Part shown: piece by piece, positions 1-6,373 of the stretch
How the letters are laid out: each line of letters opens with the position of its first letter
Position numbering within the stretch: the stretch's first letter is position 1
DNA from: Vibrio madracius
GTDB taxonomy: Bacteria; Pseudomonadota; Gammaproteobacteria; Enterobacterales; Vibrionaceae
Length of the DNA: 8,722 nucleotides
NCBI GenBank assembly: GCA_000695745.1
Contig: ASHK01000299.1
Span: 1 to 8,722 of the forward strand
Reading direction: 5' to 3'
Made by a program: the position numbers and the translations under genes
The notes under the pieces: generated by a model
Database searches by the model: none
What the model saw: only the letters and a program-made list of their open reading frames with translations
What the model was told of the DNA's origin: nothing

Positions 1-1
1 A

Positions 2-364
2 GGTGCTTTAAAGGCGGTACCGAGTGGGCAACGTGAGGCAGGCAGCGCGTTAGGACTAAGTCGTGCACGAGTCTTTTTTAGAATTGTATTACCGCAGGCA
101 GTCAAACACGCTTTACCTGGGCTGACCAACCAATGGCTCGTTCTTTTGAAAGACACGGCGTTGGTGTCTTTGATTGGTGTGACGGATTTGATGAAGCAAG
201 CACAATTAACGTCTGCCGCAACCCACGAAGCGTTTACTTGGTATGCGACTGCGGCTGCCATTTATCTTGTCATCACCTTAATCACTCAAAAAGCGGTCAA
301 GGTATTAGATAAGAAATTCTCAACCAAAGAAATGTCATCGGGCAACAAAGGAGTCACAGCATGA
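2..364 (+). CDS. artQ: Arginine ABC transporter permease ArtQ, C-terminal part (5' end outside window)
   Basis: This frame is open from the left edge to a TGA and gives the last 120 residues of a polar amino-acid ABC permease, about half of a normal ArtQ. It opens with the cytoplasmic EAA loop that contacts the ATPase subunit ([20 protein letters not shown]; conserved E, G and I-x-LP). A segment around [15 protein letters not shown] is typical of the region after the loop, and a final hydrophobic helix ([15 protein letters not shown]) leads into a charged tail. Its stop overlaps the artM start in an ATGA, so the two subunits are translationally coupled. In the inner membrane it would pair with ArtM to import arginine or a related basic amino acid delivered by a periplasmic binding protein. 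The ArtQ name rests on order and similarity; HisQ-like specificity is possible. Confidence 0.88.
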   Translation, partial: GALKAVPSGQREAGSALGLSRARVFFRIVLPQAVKHALPGLTNQWLVLLKDTALVSLIGVTDLMKQAQLTSAATHEAFTWYATAAAIYLVITLITQKAVKVLDKKFSTKEMSSGNKGVTA

Positions 365-1032
365 ACCAACAACATGTTTGGCAAATGATTGATGGCTTGC
401 AAACGAGCTTACAACTGACCGCCGCGGCGTTGTTTGTCGGATGTTTGTTGGCACTATTGATGACACTTAGCTTGATTTTGCGTACACCCGTTATTCATTG
501 GATAACACGAGGTATTATTACGCTTTTCACTGGCACGCCATTATTAGTTCAAATCTTTCTCGTCTACTACGGGCCTGGACAGTTTGAAGTTATCAGAGAA
601 AGCTTTTTATGGACATGGCTAAGCCAGCCTTGGTTCTGCGCTATGCTCGCGCTGGCACTTAACACTGCGGCATACAGTACTCAATTATTTAAAGGTGCAT
701 TCAACGCAATCCCATCAGGTCAATGGCAAGCATGCCGTGCTCTAGGGATGGATATGAAAGCGACGTTACGAGTCCTACTTCCGTTTGCGATTCGCCGAGC
801 TATTCCAGCGTATTCGAATGAAGTGATCTTGGTATTTAAAGGGACTTCGTTAGCAAGCACCATTACCATTATGGACATTATGGGGTACGCCCAGCGTATT
901 AATGCCCAAACTTACGACACACTCGTTGTGTTTAGTGTCGCCGGCCTTTTCTATTTAGCGGTGAATGGCATGCTCACTTTGATATTCAGACAAATTGAGA
1001 AGAAAGCATTAGCGTTTGAAACCGTGCGTTAA
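361..1032 (+). CDS. artM: Arginine ABC transporter permease ArtM
   Basis: This is a complete 223-residue inner-membrane permease, matching the roughly 222 residues of E. coli ArtM. The ATG lies in the ATGA overlap with artQ, and a strong AAGGAG Shine-Dalgarno sequence at 348-353 inside artQ fixes the start. An N-terminal helix ([20 protein letters not shown]) is followed by [14 protein letters not shown], a signature of the polar amino-acid permease family. The EAA-type coupling loop is at about residues 120-141 ([22 protein letters not shown] region). The next stretch, [20 protein letters not shown], is the characteristic segment after the loop, and a last helix sits near residues 190-210. 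It forms the transmembrane channel with ArtQ, driven by the ArtP ATPase encoded outside the window. It is the last gene of its operon and ends at a convergent terminator. Confidence 0.9.
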   Translation: MNQQHVWQMIDGLQTSLQLTAAALFVGCLLALLMTLSLILRTPVIHWITRGIITLFTGTPLLVQIFLVYYGPGQFEVIRESFLWTWLSQPWFCAMLALALNTAAYSTQLFKGAFNAIPSGQWQACRALGMDMKATLRVLLPFAIRRAIPAYSNEVILVFKGTSLASTITIMDIMGYAQRINAQTYDTLVVFSVAGLFYLAVNGMLTLIFRQIEKKALAFETVR

Positions 1033-1056
1033 AAAGTGGAGCTAAGGCTCCACTTA
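1031..1056 (-). terminator. Rho-independent terminator between convergent genes
   Basis: A perfect 9-bp inverted repeat (AAGTGGAGC at 1034-1042, GCTCCACTT at 1047-1055) closes a 4-base loop. Read on the minus strand it ends in TTTTT, so it is a good intrinsic terminator for the small exported-protein gene whose stop codon lies in its arm. On the plus strand it starts 2 bases after the artM stop but has no real U-tract, so it would end artM transcription less efficiently. Confidence 0.8.
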
Positions 1057-1515
1057 AATCATCACTTTTAGCGAAAACACTAAGACGTCAGTAAAAAGCG
1101 CAGTTTCAAAGCCTAAGTGTTTGTAGTGTAGTGTTAACGTTGGCGCAAAGACGGGCGTAATACCGCCGACTTGAATGCGATTCTGTTCTTTCGTATATCC
1201 ACTGATTCCCCCCAATCGCAATCCCACCTTTGCCCAAGGTTTCCAATCAATTTGGGGATGGTAAGACACAATATATGAGCGAGTATCAAAACTGTTCAAT
1301 AACGTAAACGCTTCAAATTGCTTATATCGAAAGCCGACAATATAGTTATCCTGATTGCGACCTGTCGAGGTCAGGTGTTCGGTCCATCCTGCAAACGTGA
1401 CATCAACATTGCCTTTCCAGTCATCAATTGGCTCGTTTTGTTGGTTATCTTGTTTGGCTAAAGCTGCATGACTTGTCGCTATCAGCAAAATTAATAACAT
1501 TACTTGGCGTATCAT
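1054..1515 (-). CDS. Small exported, probably outer-membrane beta-barrel protein; possibly PagP-like
   Basis: The protein has 153 residues. A clear signal peptide (MIRQVMLLILLIATSHAALA, cleavage after ALA) is followed by a mature part of alternating aromatic and polar strands (YIVGFRYKQF, RSYIVSYHPQI, AKVGLRLGGI, TLTLHYKHLGFETALF) that ends in FSLKVMI. This fits a small outer-membrane beta-barrel. I chose the ATG at 1515 over an in-frame ATG 17 codons upstream because it starts directly at the signal peptide and has GGAAGAG about 8 bases before it. The pattern N-x-F-D-x-R-S followed by W-x-P and a glycine-rich turn recalls the lipid A palmitoyltransferase PagP, where catalytic Asp-Ser follows strand three. 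I cannot align the PagP catalytic histidine with certainty, so the enzymatic role is only a suggestion. It is monocistronic, converging with artM. Confidence 0.6.
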   Translation of the reverse strand: MIRQVMLLILLIATSHAALAKQDNQQNEPIDDWKGNVDVTFAGWTEHLTSTGRNQDNYIVGFRYKQFEAFTLLNSFDTRSYIVSYHPQIDWKPWAKVGLRLGGISGYTKEQNRIQVGGITPVFAPTLTLHYKHLGFETALFTDVLVFSLKVMI

Positions 1516-1556
1516 TCTAATCTCTTCCAGATACAATACGGGGGACGCTATCCTAC

Positions 1557-1584
1557 AGAATATCACTAAAGTTTATTGTCCCAA
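1557..1584 (-). promoter_or_regulatory. Candidate sigma70 promoter for the small exported-protein gene
   Basis: On the minus strand TTGGGA (1579-1584) and TATTCT (1557-1562) are separated by 16 bases, each matching consensus at 4 of 6 positions. The -10 lies about 40 bases upstream of the chosen ATG at 1515, and no other gene intervenes. This is a pattern match only. Confidence 0.35.
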
Positions 1585-1623
1585 ATTGTATATTAATGTC
1601 GTTGTTCTCAGTTGTGATACATA

Positions 1624-2464
1624 TTAGCTATTATTTGCCATCATTCCGCTAGGATTCATTTCAATCAACGGCTTACCTTCGCTATTAATAACCAGAGTTT
1701 TATTGCCTTCTTTAACGATTTTAACTTCTGATGGTAACAATATCGGCCTCTTAAACACAAAGGTGACTGGTCAGGTAAGGACGTATCAGAGATAAAAGCC
1801 TGCAATCTCGCCACCATGTACATTCCATGGATGATAGGGCTATTAAAGCCAAATAGCTTCGCTGACCACTTAGCCAAATGGATAGGATTAAAATCCCCCG
1901 ACAATCTCGCATACTCTCTCGCTTGCTTTACATCAAGCGTAAACCTTGAAATCTGCGAACGCTCTATGGGTAAACTCGAGTTTTTGCCTTCGAACCGCTG
2001 CGTTTTTGTGGCATCAGCATCAAGTAACCGGAACGATAAAAAGCCACTTTTCCGCCATTACAGAAAAACGTACCAAGCACTTCGAAAGCGAGGCCGCGCT
2101 CGGTTCTTCTCTCGTGTTGTAACTCTAGTTTAAATTGATACGTCTGCATGGGATCAAGTTCAACCAATTGCTCAAACTCAATATGGGTATGCACGAGCCC
2201 TAAAGGTCGAATCGCCGTTCTGCTGTGGGTGAACAGTTGTAATTGTTCATTTTGAGTAGCTACAAATAAAAATGGTAACGGCAAGGAGTGTTGATTGAAG
2301 CCAAAATAGTTCCGGTAACGTTCAAGGCGCTGTCGATCAAAACAGAAACTGGAATTGGTCAGTGACACTGGCCCAATGTGCGTAACGGCATCCAGTTCAA
2401 CTCGTTTTAACAGGGCTCTAATTAATAACGTCGAATACTGACAACTGGTAGCGTTAATGTGCAT
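1624..2464 (-). pseudogene. MaoC-family hotdog dehydratase, broken by two single-base frameshifts (probably sequencing errors)
   Basis: Reading minus from the ATG at 2464, the first frame stops at 1964-1966. A second frame carries IERSQISRFTLDVKQAREY and the hydratase-2 motif SGDFNPIHL (catalytic Asp and His), followed by SPIIHGMYMVARLQAF. A third frame supplies the expected C-terminus (VTFVFKRPILLPSEVKIV through SGMMANNS, stop at 1624-1626). One extra A in the run of five (plus-strand T's 1981-1985) and one extra C in a CC (plus-strand G's 1769-1770) restore a single 280-residue protein. The family has two hotdog halves, the C-terminal one catalytic, and hydrates trans-2-enoyl-CoA in fatty-acid or polyhydroxyalkanoate metabolism. 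The substrate is not readable here. The gene lies after the curA terminator and probably has its own promoter. True decay cannot be excluded. Confidence 0.82.
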
Positions 2465-2528
2465 TGGAAATCCGTAAACGTAGCATTAGTCAAATATCGC
2501 TAGTTTACTCTCTCTGCCGCAAATGAAA

Positions 2529-2554
2529 TAGCGTCTCTTCAAACAGAGACGCTA
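2529..2554 (-). terminator. Terminator-like hairpin after curA
   Basis: A perfect 10-bp inverted repeat (TAGCGTCTCT at 2529-2538, AGAGACGCTA at 2545-2554) closes a 6-base loop, 24 bases beyond the curA stop. On the minus strand it is followed by TTTCATTT, an imperfect U-tract. It separates curA from the MaoC-like gene. Confidence 0.65.
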
Positions 2555-2578
2555 AATACACATCAATTATCGGAACGA

Positions 2579-3610
2579 TTATTGGGGATCATTCATTTTG
2601 ATCACAAGCTTGCCAAAATTCTTACCTTCTAACAAACCAATAAATGCATTGGGTGTATTTTCAAATCCCTCAATGAGGTGTTCCTTGTACTTAATTTTGC
2701 CTTCTGCAAGCCACTGCCCCATCTGCGCAGCAAACTCATCATAGCGATGGGCGTAGTCGTCAAAAATAATGAACCCTTGCATTTTAATTCGCTTAATAAG
2801 TAACGTTGCAACCAGCGTTGACATACGATCCGGCCCTTCAGGTAACGAAGTCGCATTGTATTGTGATATCAAACCACATACCGGAATGCGCGCGCCGGTG
2901 TTAAGTAGTGGCATGACGGCATCGAACACTTTCCCACCCACATTTTCGAAATAGACGTCAATACCATCACGACAAGTCTCAGCAAGTTGCTGTGCTAAGT
3001 CATCAGCTTTGTGGTCTAGACATGCATCGAAACCGAGAACGTCTTTCGCGTATTGACACTTCTCTGCACCACCAGCAATACCGACCACTTTACAGCCTTT
3101 AAGCTTAGCAATCTGCCCCACCGTCGCACCTACAGGCCCTGTTGCCGCTGCCACGACCACGGTATCACCCTCTTTAGGCTGGCCGATATCCAAAAGACCC
3201 ATGTAAGCGGTGAAGCCTGGCATACCCATAATGCCAAGCGCAAATGAAGGATGCGTTGGATTCTTGCCCAATTTCACCAATCCTTCACCATTAGAGACAC
3301 CAAAGTCCTGCCATCCCGTATACGCCAACACCCATTCACCTTGTTCAAAGTTGGCGTTATTAGACTGCTCAACCTGGCATACTGTTGCTCCAACCATTAC
3401 ATCGTCAAGCGCAACTGGTTCAGCGTACGACTCAGCAGCGCTCATTCGACCACGCATATAAGGGTCAAGAGAAAGATAAATCGCCTTTAGTAACACCTCG
3501 CCTTCTTTTGGTACTGAAATCACTGACGACTCCAAACGAAAACTTTCATTTGTTGGCGCACCTACAGGACGTGATGCTAGGACAATTCTTCGGTTGTGTT
3601 GTTGTGACAT
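2579..3610 (-). CDS. curA: NADPH-dependent 2-alkenal / curcumin reductase, CurA family (MDR superfamily)
   Basis: This 343-residue protein closely matches E. coli CurA (formerly YncB) as I recall it over its whole length. The N-terminal region carries the family signature YLSLDPYMRGRM (residues 46-57). A GMPGFTAYMGLLDIGQPKEG segment leads into the Rossmann nucleotide-binding loop AATGPVGATVGQ (155-166). GGAEKC (180-185) contains the lysine expected to bind the NADPH 2'-phosphate, and IPVCGLISQYNA and KNFGKLVI follow near the end. It lacks the zinc ligands of true alcohol dehydrogenases. The family reduces alpha,beta-unsaturated aldehydes and ketones in the cytoplasm, detoxifying reactive electrophiles. 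The start is set by AAGGGA about 7 bases upstream. An operator-like palindrome identical to one before the upstream NemR-type gene sits in its promoter, so it is very likely repressed by that regulator. Confidence 0.93.
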   Translation of the reverse strand: MSQQHNRRIVLASRPVGAPTNESFRLESSVISVPKEGEVLLKAIYLSLDPYMRGRMSAAESYAEPVALDDVMVGATVCQVEQSNNANFEQGEWVLAYTGWQDFGVSNGEGLVKLGKNPTHPSFALGIMGMPGFTAYMGLLDIGQPKEGDTVVVAAATGPVGATVGQIAKLKGCKVVGIAGGAEKCQYAKDVLGFDACLDHKADDLAQQLAETCRDGIDVYFENVGGKVFDAVMPLLNTGARIPVCGLISQYNATSLPEGPDRMSTLVATLLIKRIKMQGFIIFDDYAHRYDEFAAQMGQWLAEGKIKYKEHLIEGFENTPNAFIGLLEGKNFGKLVIKMNDPQ

Positions 3611-3640
3611 ATTGATTCCCTTTCATTCGGTATTTTTTCA

Positions 3641-3670
3641 ATAATAGACCAGTCGTCTAGTTCTATGTAA
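3641..3670 (-). promoter_or_regulatory. Candidate promoter of curA
   Basis: On the minus strand TATTAT (plus 3641-3646) is a good -10, and TTACAT (plus 3665-3670) is a poor -35 at 18-base spacing. The operator palindrome fills the spacer and touches the -10, the usual placement for a repressor that blocks RNA polymerase. A nemR terminator just upstream means curA needs its own promoter here. Confidence 0.45.
3645..3660. promoter_or_regulatory. NemR-type operator in front of curA
   Basis: TAGACCAGTCGTCTAG contains TAGAC and GTCTA half-sites around a 5-base centre. The same 16 bases, extending to a shared 17th T, occur at 4311-4326 upstream of the regulator gene. An identical palindrome at two neighbouring promoters next to a TetR-family gene is strong evidence for an operator. 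As I recall it, the E. coli NemR box also has TAGAC-type half-sites. Confidence 0.8.
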
Positions 3671-3671
3671 T

Positions 3672-3696
3672 AAAAAACCTGTCATAAAAACAGGTT
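3672..3696 (-). terminator. Rho-independent terminator of the NemR-type regulator gene
   Basis: AACCTGT (3676-3682) and ACAGGTT (3690-3696) form a 7-bp stem with a 7-base loop. On the minus strand the stem runs straight into TTTTTTATT. It starts 7 bases after the regulator's stop codon, separating it from curA. Confidence 0.8.
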
Positions 3697-3702
3697 CTAA
3701 AA

Positions 3703-4290
3703 TTAGTTTCGTTTTAACAGCTGCTCGGTCATGGTTAACGCGATTCTGAGCTGCGTCGTGTCATGGCTCAGCTTACTCAATAAACTTGCACCCAGCCATT
3801 GTTGATAGACCGTATTGGCAGTGTTCTGGCTATGTTGAGCCGCAATAGAACCATCATCAACGCCTAGGTCAATACACTTTGCGATAGCCGCAACGATCTT
3901 CTCTGCGCCATTTAACAGCTCTGCGCGCATCGTTTCGGACAAATCCGACACCTCTGCTGCCAATTTCACCACCAAACACTTATGTGCATTACATCGCCCA
4001 GACTCCACATCGAGCCAACGACGAAAATAGTTCATAAGCCGGTCGTAAGCCGTCCCTTCCTCATGAAAGAACATGGCTTCAATACGTTCCATATAGCCTT
4101 CAAAATAAGACGCTATCAATACTTCTCCAAAATGCTCTTTAGACTTAAAGTAATGATAAAACGAGCCCTTTGGCACATCTGCGGCTTTTAACAATTCAGA
4201 TAGCCCTACTGCGGTAAAACCTTTCGCTAGGATTAACTGATAGCCAATATCCAAAATGTGCTGTCTTGTTTCATTTGTTTTTGCATTCAT
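3703..4290 (-). CDS. nemR: TetR-family electrophile-sensing repressor, NemR-like
   Basis: The protein has 195 residues. The N-terminal helix-turn-helix region (FTAVGLSELLKAADVPKGSF then YHYFKSKEHFG, residues 25-55) is nearly that of E. coli NemR as I recall it. The ligand domain keeps CLVVKLAAEVSDLSETMR (105-122) and WLGASLLSKLSH (165-176). Cys105 and Lys173 align with NemR Cys106 and Lys175, the pair that forms a reversible bond on exposure to reactive chlorine species. A second cysteine, Cys100, lies near the position of NemR Cys98. I chose the ATG at 4290 because the open frame extends upstream to 4347 only by running through the operator. It likely represses itself and curA through the two identical palindromes, releasing DNA when modified by quinones, aldehydes or hypochlorite. 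That it is a NemR ortholog and not a paralog is inference. Confidence 0.85.
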   Translation of the reverse strand: MNAKTNETRQHILDIGYQLILAKGFTAVGLSELLKAADVPKGSFYHYFKSKEHFGEVLIASYFEGYMERIEAMFFHEEGTAYDRLMNYFRRWLDVESGRCNAHKCLVVKLAAEVSDLSETMRAELLNGAEKIVAAIAKCIDLGVDDGSIAAQHSQNTANTVYQQWLGASLLSKLSHDTTQLRIALTMTEQLLKRN

Positions 4291-4310
4291 ATCGCTACCA
4301 TACAAACAAT

Positions 4311-4326
4311 TAGACCAGTCGTCTAG
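4311..4326. promoter_or_regulatory. NemR-type operator in front of the regulator gene (autoregulation)
   Basis: TAGACCAGTCGTCTAG is identical to the site at 3645-3660 and lies 20 bases upstream of the regulator's ATG. On the minus strand it overlaps a plausible -10 (TCTAAT, plus 4309-4314), although I see no convincing -35. Its position implies negative autoregulation. Confidence 0.8.
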
Positions 4327-4403
4327 TGGTTTATCTTCCCCATTCAAGCCACTTGCAAAACCAACAACGAACTTGCTGTCGAGTTTCTTAAGTTAGCCTT
4401 AAC

Positions 4404-4433
4404 ATGACTTGCCACGGTTTTTTGAGTTACAAT
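4404..4433 (+). promoter_or_regulatory. Candidate sigma70 promoter for the DUF3012 lipoprotein gene
   Basis: ATGACT (4404-4409, 4 of 6 consensus positions) and TACAAT (4428-4433, 5 of 6) are 18 bases apart, about 40 bases upstream of the chosen start codon. The gene diverges from the NemR-type gene, so a promoter is expected in this gap. Confidence 0.4.
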
Positions 4434-4472
4434 CGCTTTCAATTAGACATCTTCAGAAAATACGAGGGAATG

Positions 4473-4628
4473 ATGAAGAAAATCGCACTGATGTTTTTGC
4501 TCACTTTACCGTTGATGGCTTGTACCGAAGTCGGCAGCGAAGCGTGGTGTAAAGACATGAAAGAGAAACCAAAAGGCGACTGGACAGCAAACGAGGCGAG
4601 CGATTACGCTAAGCATTGTATCTTTTAG
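4473..4628 (+). CDS. Small DUF3012-type lipoprotein
   Basis: The protein has 51 residues. MKKIALMFLLTLPLMAC is a type II signal peptide with lipobox LMAC, so Cys17 would be lipidated and the 35-residue mature part anchored to a membrane facing the periplasm. The mature sequence (TEVGSEAWCKDMKEKPKGDW, then TANEASDYAKHCIF) is what I recognise as the DUF3012 family, whose function is unknown. Two further cysteines (26 and 49) could form a disulphide. GAGG at 4464-4467 fits the ATG at 4473; the ATG immediately before it at 4470 is possible but would place the ribosome site too close. The frame stays open upstream to 4404, but that extension would bury the signal peptide. It sits alone between the regulator and the HEXXH gene. 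Confidence 0.8.
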   Translation: MKKIALMFLLTLPLMACTEVGSEAWCKDMKEKPKGDWTANEASDYAKHCIF

Positions 4629-4659
4629 TCAATGAGACTGAACCAAAGTAGCCTTCGAT

Positions 4660-4685
4660 AGTCCCATTAAAAAAACAATGGGACT
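4660..4685 (+). repeat. Perfect 9-bp inverted repeat at the start of the HEXXH gene
   Basis: AGTCCCATT (4660-4668) and AATGGGACT (4677-4685) flank an AAAAAAAC loop. It has no following U-tract on the plus strand, so it is a poor terminator for the lipoprotein gene. It includes the alternative ATG at 4678 and the GGGA that would serve as ribosome site for the ATG at 4690, so it could limit translation of that gene. Confidence 0.55.
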
Positions 4686-4689
4686 CCAA

Positions 4690-5876
4690 ATGATACGTTC
4701 AATTATTGTCAGCCTAGCGGGGCTTTCCTTCTGTGCTAATGCCGCCGTTACTTATCAGCTAATCACTAACACAGCTAACCCAAAGCAAGTAACCATTCAG
4801 GCAGACACCTCTGATCTCGGAACCTTCCAACTTTCCAAACCACGAACGACTCATGTGCCCGATGTTCCTGATATCCAATGCATATCAAGTGCCGGACAAG
4901 CATCAAACGTCAGCTACGACACGCCAATTTCCTGTCATCAGTTGTTGTGGACGGTCACGTTTCAAGCCAAGACGTCTGACGAATTCGAGCCTGCACAACA
5001 AGTTGATACCTATTCGCCTGACGAAGGCTGGTATTTTTTAAGTGAATGGAATTCACTACCGACTATTGCAGGACAAGATATTCAAGTTTGCGATCCAGAC
5101 AACCTCTGTAGTGCTATGCCAAACTCAGAGCAACCTCCTCTGTTTGTGGTATGGGGCATGCCGTATGAGCGTATGAATATCGGGCCATCGACCATTATTG
5201 TAAAAGCAATGCCCTGCCATTACTGAAATCCAATGGTTCATGGTTTAACAACCTCACACACCAACTAGATTATCTAACCGACGTTTTTACCGACAAACGA
5301 CCTCAGCAATGGCAACTTATTTATTTTTCCAAGGATAAGAGCCAACGTAATATCTCCGGTGCCGCTGGACATCATATCCTCTTGAGCAACCTACTGACGC
5401 ACAAAGATCAACTAACGAAAGACAGCATGTTTCACCTAGCCAAAGTGACCGCTCACGAATCTGTGCATTTCATTGGCTCGCGCTCATTGCCCGTGTGGGC
5501 AGAAGAAGGATTAGCCGAATACTACGCCATCAAGTCATTAAAATTTACCGATTTGAATTACCACTCTTCTCCCATCAAAACATGGGGAAAAGCGGCAAAC
5601 GGCTTTCAACATCTTGGGAATGTAGGATTAGTAGAAGCGGGTAAAAAAGTGACGCTCGATAAAGACATGCAATATTATCCGCTGTTTTATGTTAAAGCAC
5701 CTGCTTTCTGGCAAGCCGTCGACGAGCAGCTACAGGCGAACCACAGTTCTCTTGACGCTTTAGTCCCTTTGTTAAAAACTGGCAATGACTTCGAGCTTCC
5801 TGATGAATTTATCAATCAAGTTGTCGATATTATTGGTCATGATAATTGGCAACAAATTACCTTAGCCTACTTGTAA
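4690..5876 (+). pseudogene. Exported HEXXH metalloprotease-like protein, one single-base frameshift (probably sequencing error)
   Basis: The first frame begins with a signal peptide (MIRSIIVSLAGLSFCANA) and a beta-rich domain with WTVTF and WYFLSEWNSLPT, then stops at 5224-5226. Adding one A to the run at 5202-5205 joins VK to SNALPLLKSNGSWF and opens the rest, giving 395 residues. The second part has TAHESVHFIG (zinc-binding HEXXH at 5454-5468), then WAEEGLAEYYA about 10 residues later, whose glutamate would be the third zinc ligand. That arrangement is typical of the Peptidase_MA gluzincin clan, and the N-terminal part loosely recalls M61-type aminopeptidases. It probably acts in the periplasm or outside the cell; the substrate is unknown. 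An ATG at 4678 is an alternative start but lies inside a hairpin and delays the signal peptide. Confidence 0.75.
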
Positions 5877-5890
5877 CTTTACAGTACAAT
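5862..5890 (+). promoter_or_regulatory. Weak candidate promoter for the RidA gene
   Basis: TTAGCC (5862-5867, 3 of 6) and TACAAT (5885-5890, 5 of 6) are 17 bases apart, overlapping the end of the HEXXH gene. The -10 lies inside a short palindrome (CAGTA-CAA-TACTG, 5882-5894) that is followed by CATCTTTTT and might instead act as a weak terminator of the upstream gene. Confidence 0.25.
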
Positions 5891-5918
5891 ACTGCATCTT
5901 TTTGATATGAGAAAAACC

Positions 5919-6272
5919 ATGACAATCAATAGAATAAACCCTGGAAAACGTTGGTCAGATATCACAGTTTTTAACGGCATCGGTCACTTTGTTGAAGTTG
6001 CTGAGTCAGACACCTCTGCCGATGTAAAAGGTCAGACACTACAAATCTTGGAACAAGCAGAGCAAATGCTTGCTAAGATGAACAGCGACAAATCGCGCGT
6101 TCTTTCCGCGACCATCTTTCTTACTGACTTTGCTAACTTTGATGCGTTCAATGAAGTATGGGATGAGTGGTTTGCCGAAGGCACCGCTCCTAGCCGTGCG
6201 TGTGTTAAAGCAGAACTTGCCGACCCGAATCTGTTGGTTGAAATAGCGTTTGTAGCCGCTGAACGTCAGTAA
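5919..6272 (+). CDS. RidA-family (YjgF/YER057c/UK114) protein
   Basis: This small cytoplasmic protein of 117 residues has the RidA fold signatures: SRVLSATIFLTDFANFDAFN in the middle, then APSRACVKAEL with the conserved arginine (Arg93) and VEIAFVAAE with the conserved glutamate (Glu108). In the archetype these residues bind the carboxylate and the catalytic water that hydrolyses reactive 2-aminoacrylate-type enamines to keto acids and ammonia. The protein is a little shorter than E. coli RidA (128) and lacks its typical N-terminus, so it belongs to another subgroup whose substrate may differ. I chose the ATG at 5919 over the one at 5907 because GAGAAAA precedes it and no ribosome site precedes the other. 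It is the last gene before a cluster of hairpins. Confidence 0.85.
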   Translation: MTINRINPGKRWSDITVFNGIGHFVEVAESDTSADVKGQTLQILEQAEQMLAKMNSDKSRVLSATIFLTDFANFDAFNEVWDEWFAEGTAPSRACVKAELADPNLLVEIAFVAAERQ

Positions 6273-6280
6273 TCATTGAG

Positions 6281-6303
6281 ATGGCAAACCACACGGTTGC
6301 CAT
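6281..6303 (+). terminator. Hairpin just after the RidA gene, possible terminator
   Basis: ATGGCAAACC pairs with GGTTGCCAT (one bulged A) around an ACAC loop, starting 9 bases after the RidA stop. Only TTT... follows, so as an intrinsic terminator it is weak; it may work together with the next hairpin. Confidence 0.45.
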
Positions 6304-6308
6304 TTGAT

Positions 6309-6326
6309 ACTCACTTTCTTGTGAGT
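6309..6326 (+). terminator. Second hairpin after the RidA gene
   Basis: ACTCAC (6309-6314) and GTGAGT (6321-6326) form a 6-bp stem with a TTTCTT loop, followed by TTCGTT. It resembles a weak intrinsic terminator in tandem with the hairpin at 6281-6303. Confidence 0.4.
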
Positions 6327-6335
6327 TTCGTTAGC

Positions 6336-6367
6336 ACAATAAGGAGAACCCGAGCTCTCCTTATTGT
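6336..6367. repeat. Perfect 12-bp inverted repeat between convergent genes
   Basis: ACAATAAGGAGA (6336-6347) and TCTCCTTATTGT (6356-6367) enclose an 8-base loop (ACCCGAGC). It lies 7 bases from the end of the minus-strand DUF4345-like gene. Neither strand has a U-tract after it, so it may be an unusual bidirectional terminator, an mRNA end-protecting hairpin, or part of a small RNA. Confidence 0.55.
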
Positions 6368-6373
6368 TCGCAA

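Noticed and set aside
1816..2133. Open frame of 105 codons on the plus strand
   Set aside because: It lies opposite the frameshifted MaoC-like gene, whose three minus-strand pieces carry recognisable family motifs. The plus frame has no ribosome site or family resemblance.
2769..3615. Several plus-strand open frames of 60-83 codons
   Set aside because: All are antisense to curA, which is intact and matches its family from end to end.
4440..4448. CAATTAGAC upstream of the DUF3012 gene, matching one edge of the NemR-type operator
   Set aside because: Only one half-site is present; the opposite GTCTA arm is missing, so I do not call a third operator.
5919..6272. RidA as a member of the NemR-type regulon
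   Set aside because: RidA proteins are linked to chlorine stress in some bacteria, but no operator-like sequence precedes this gene and it is separated from the regulator by two other genes.
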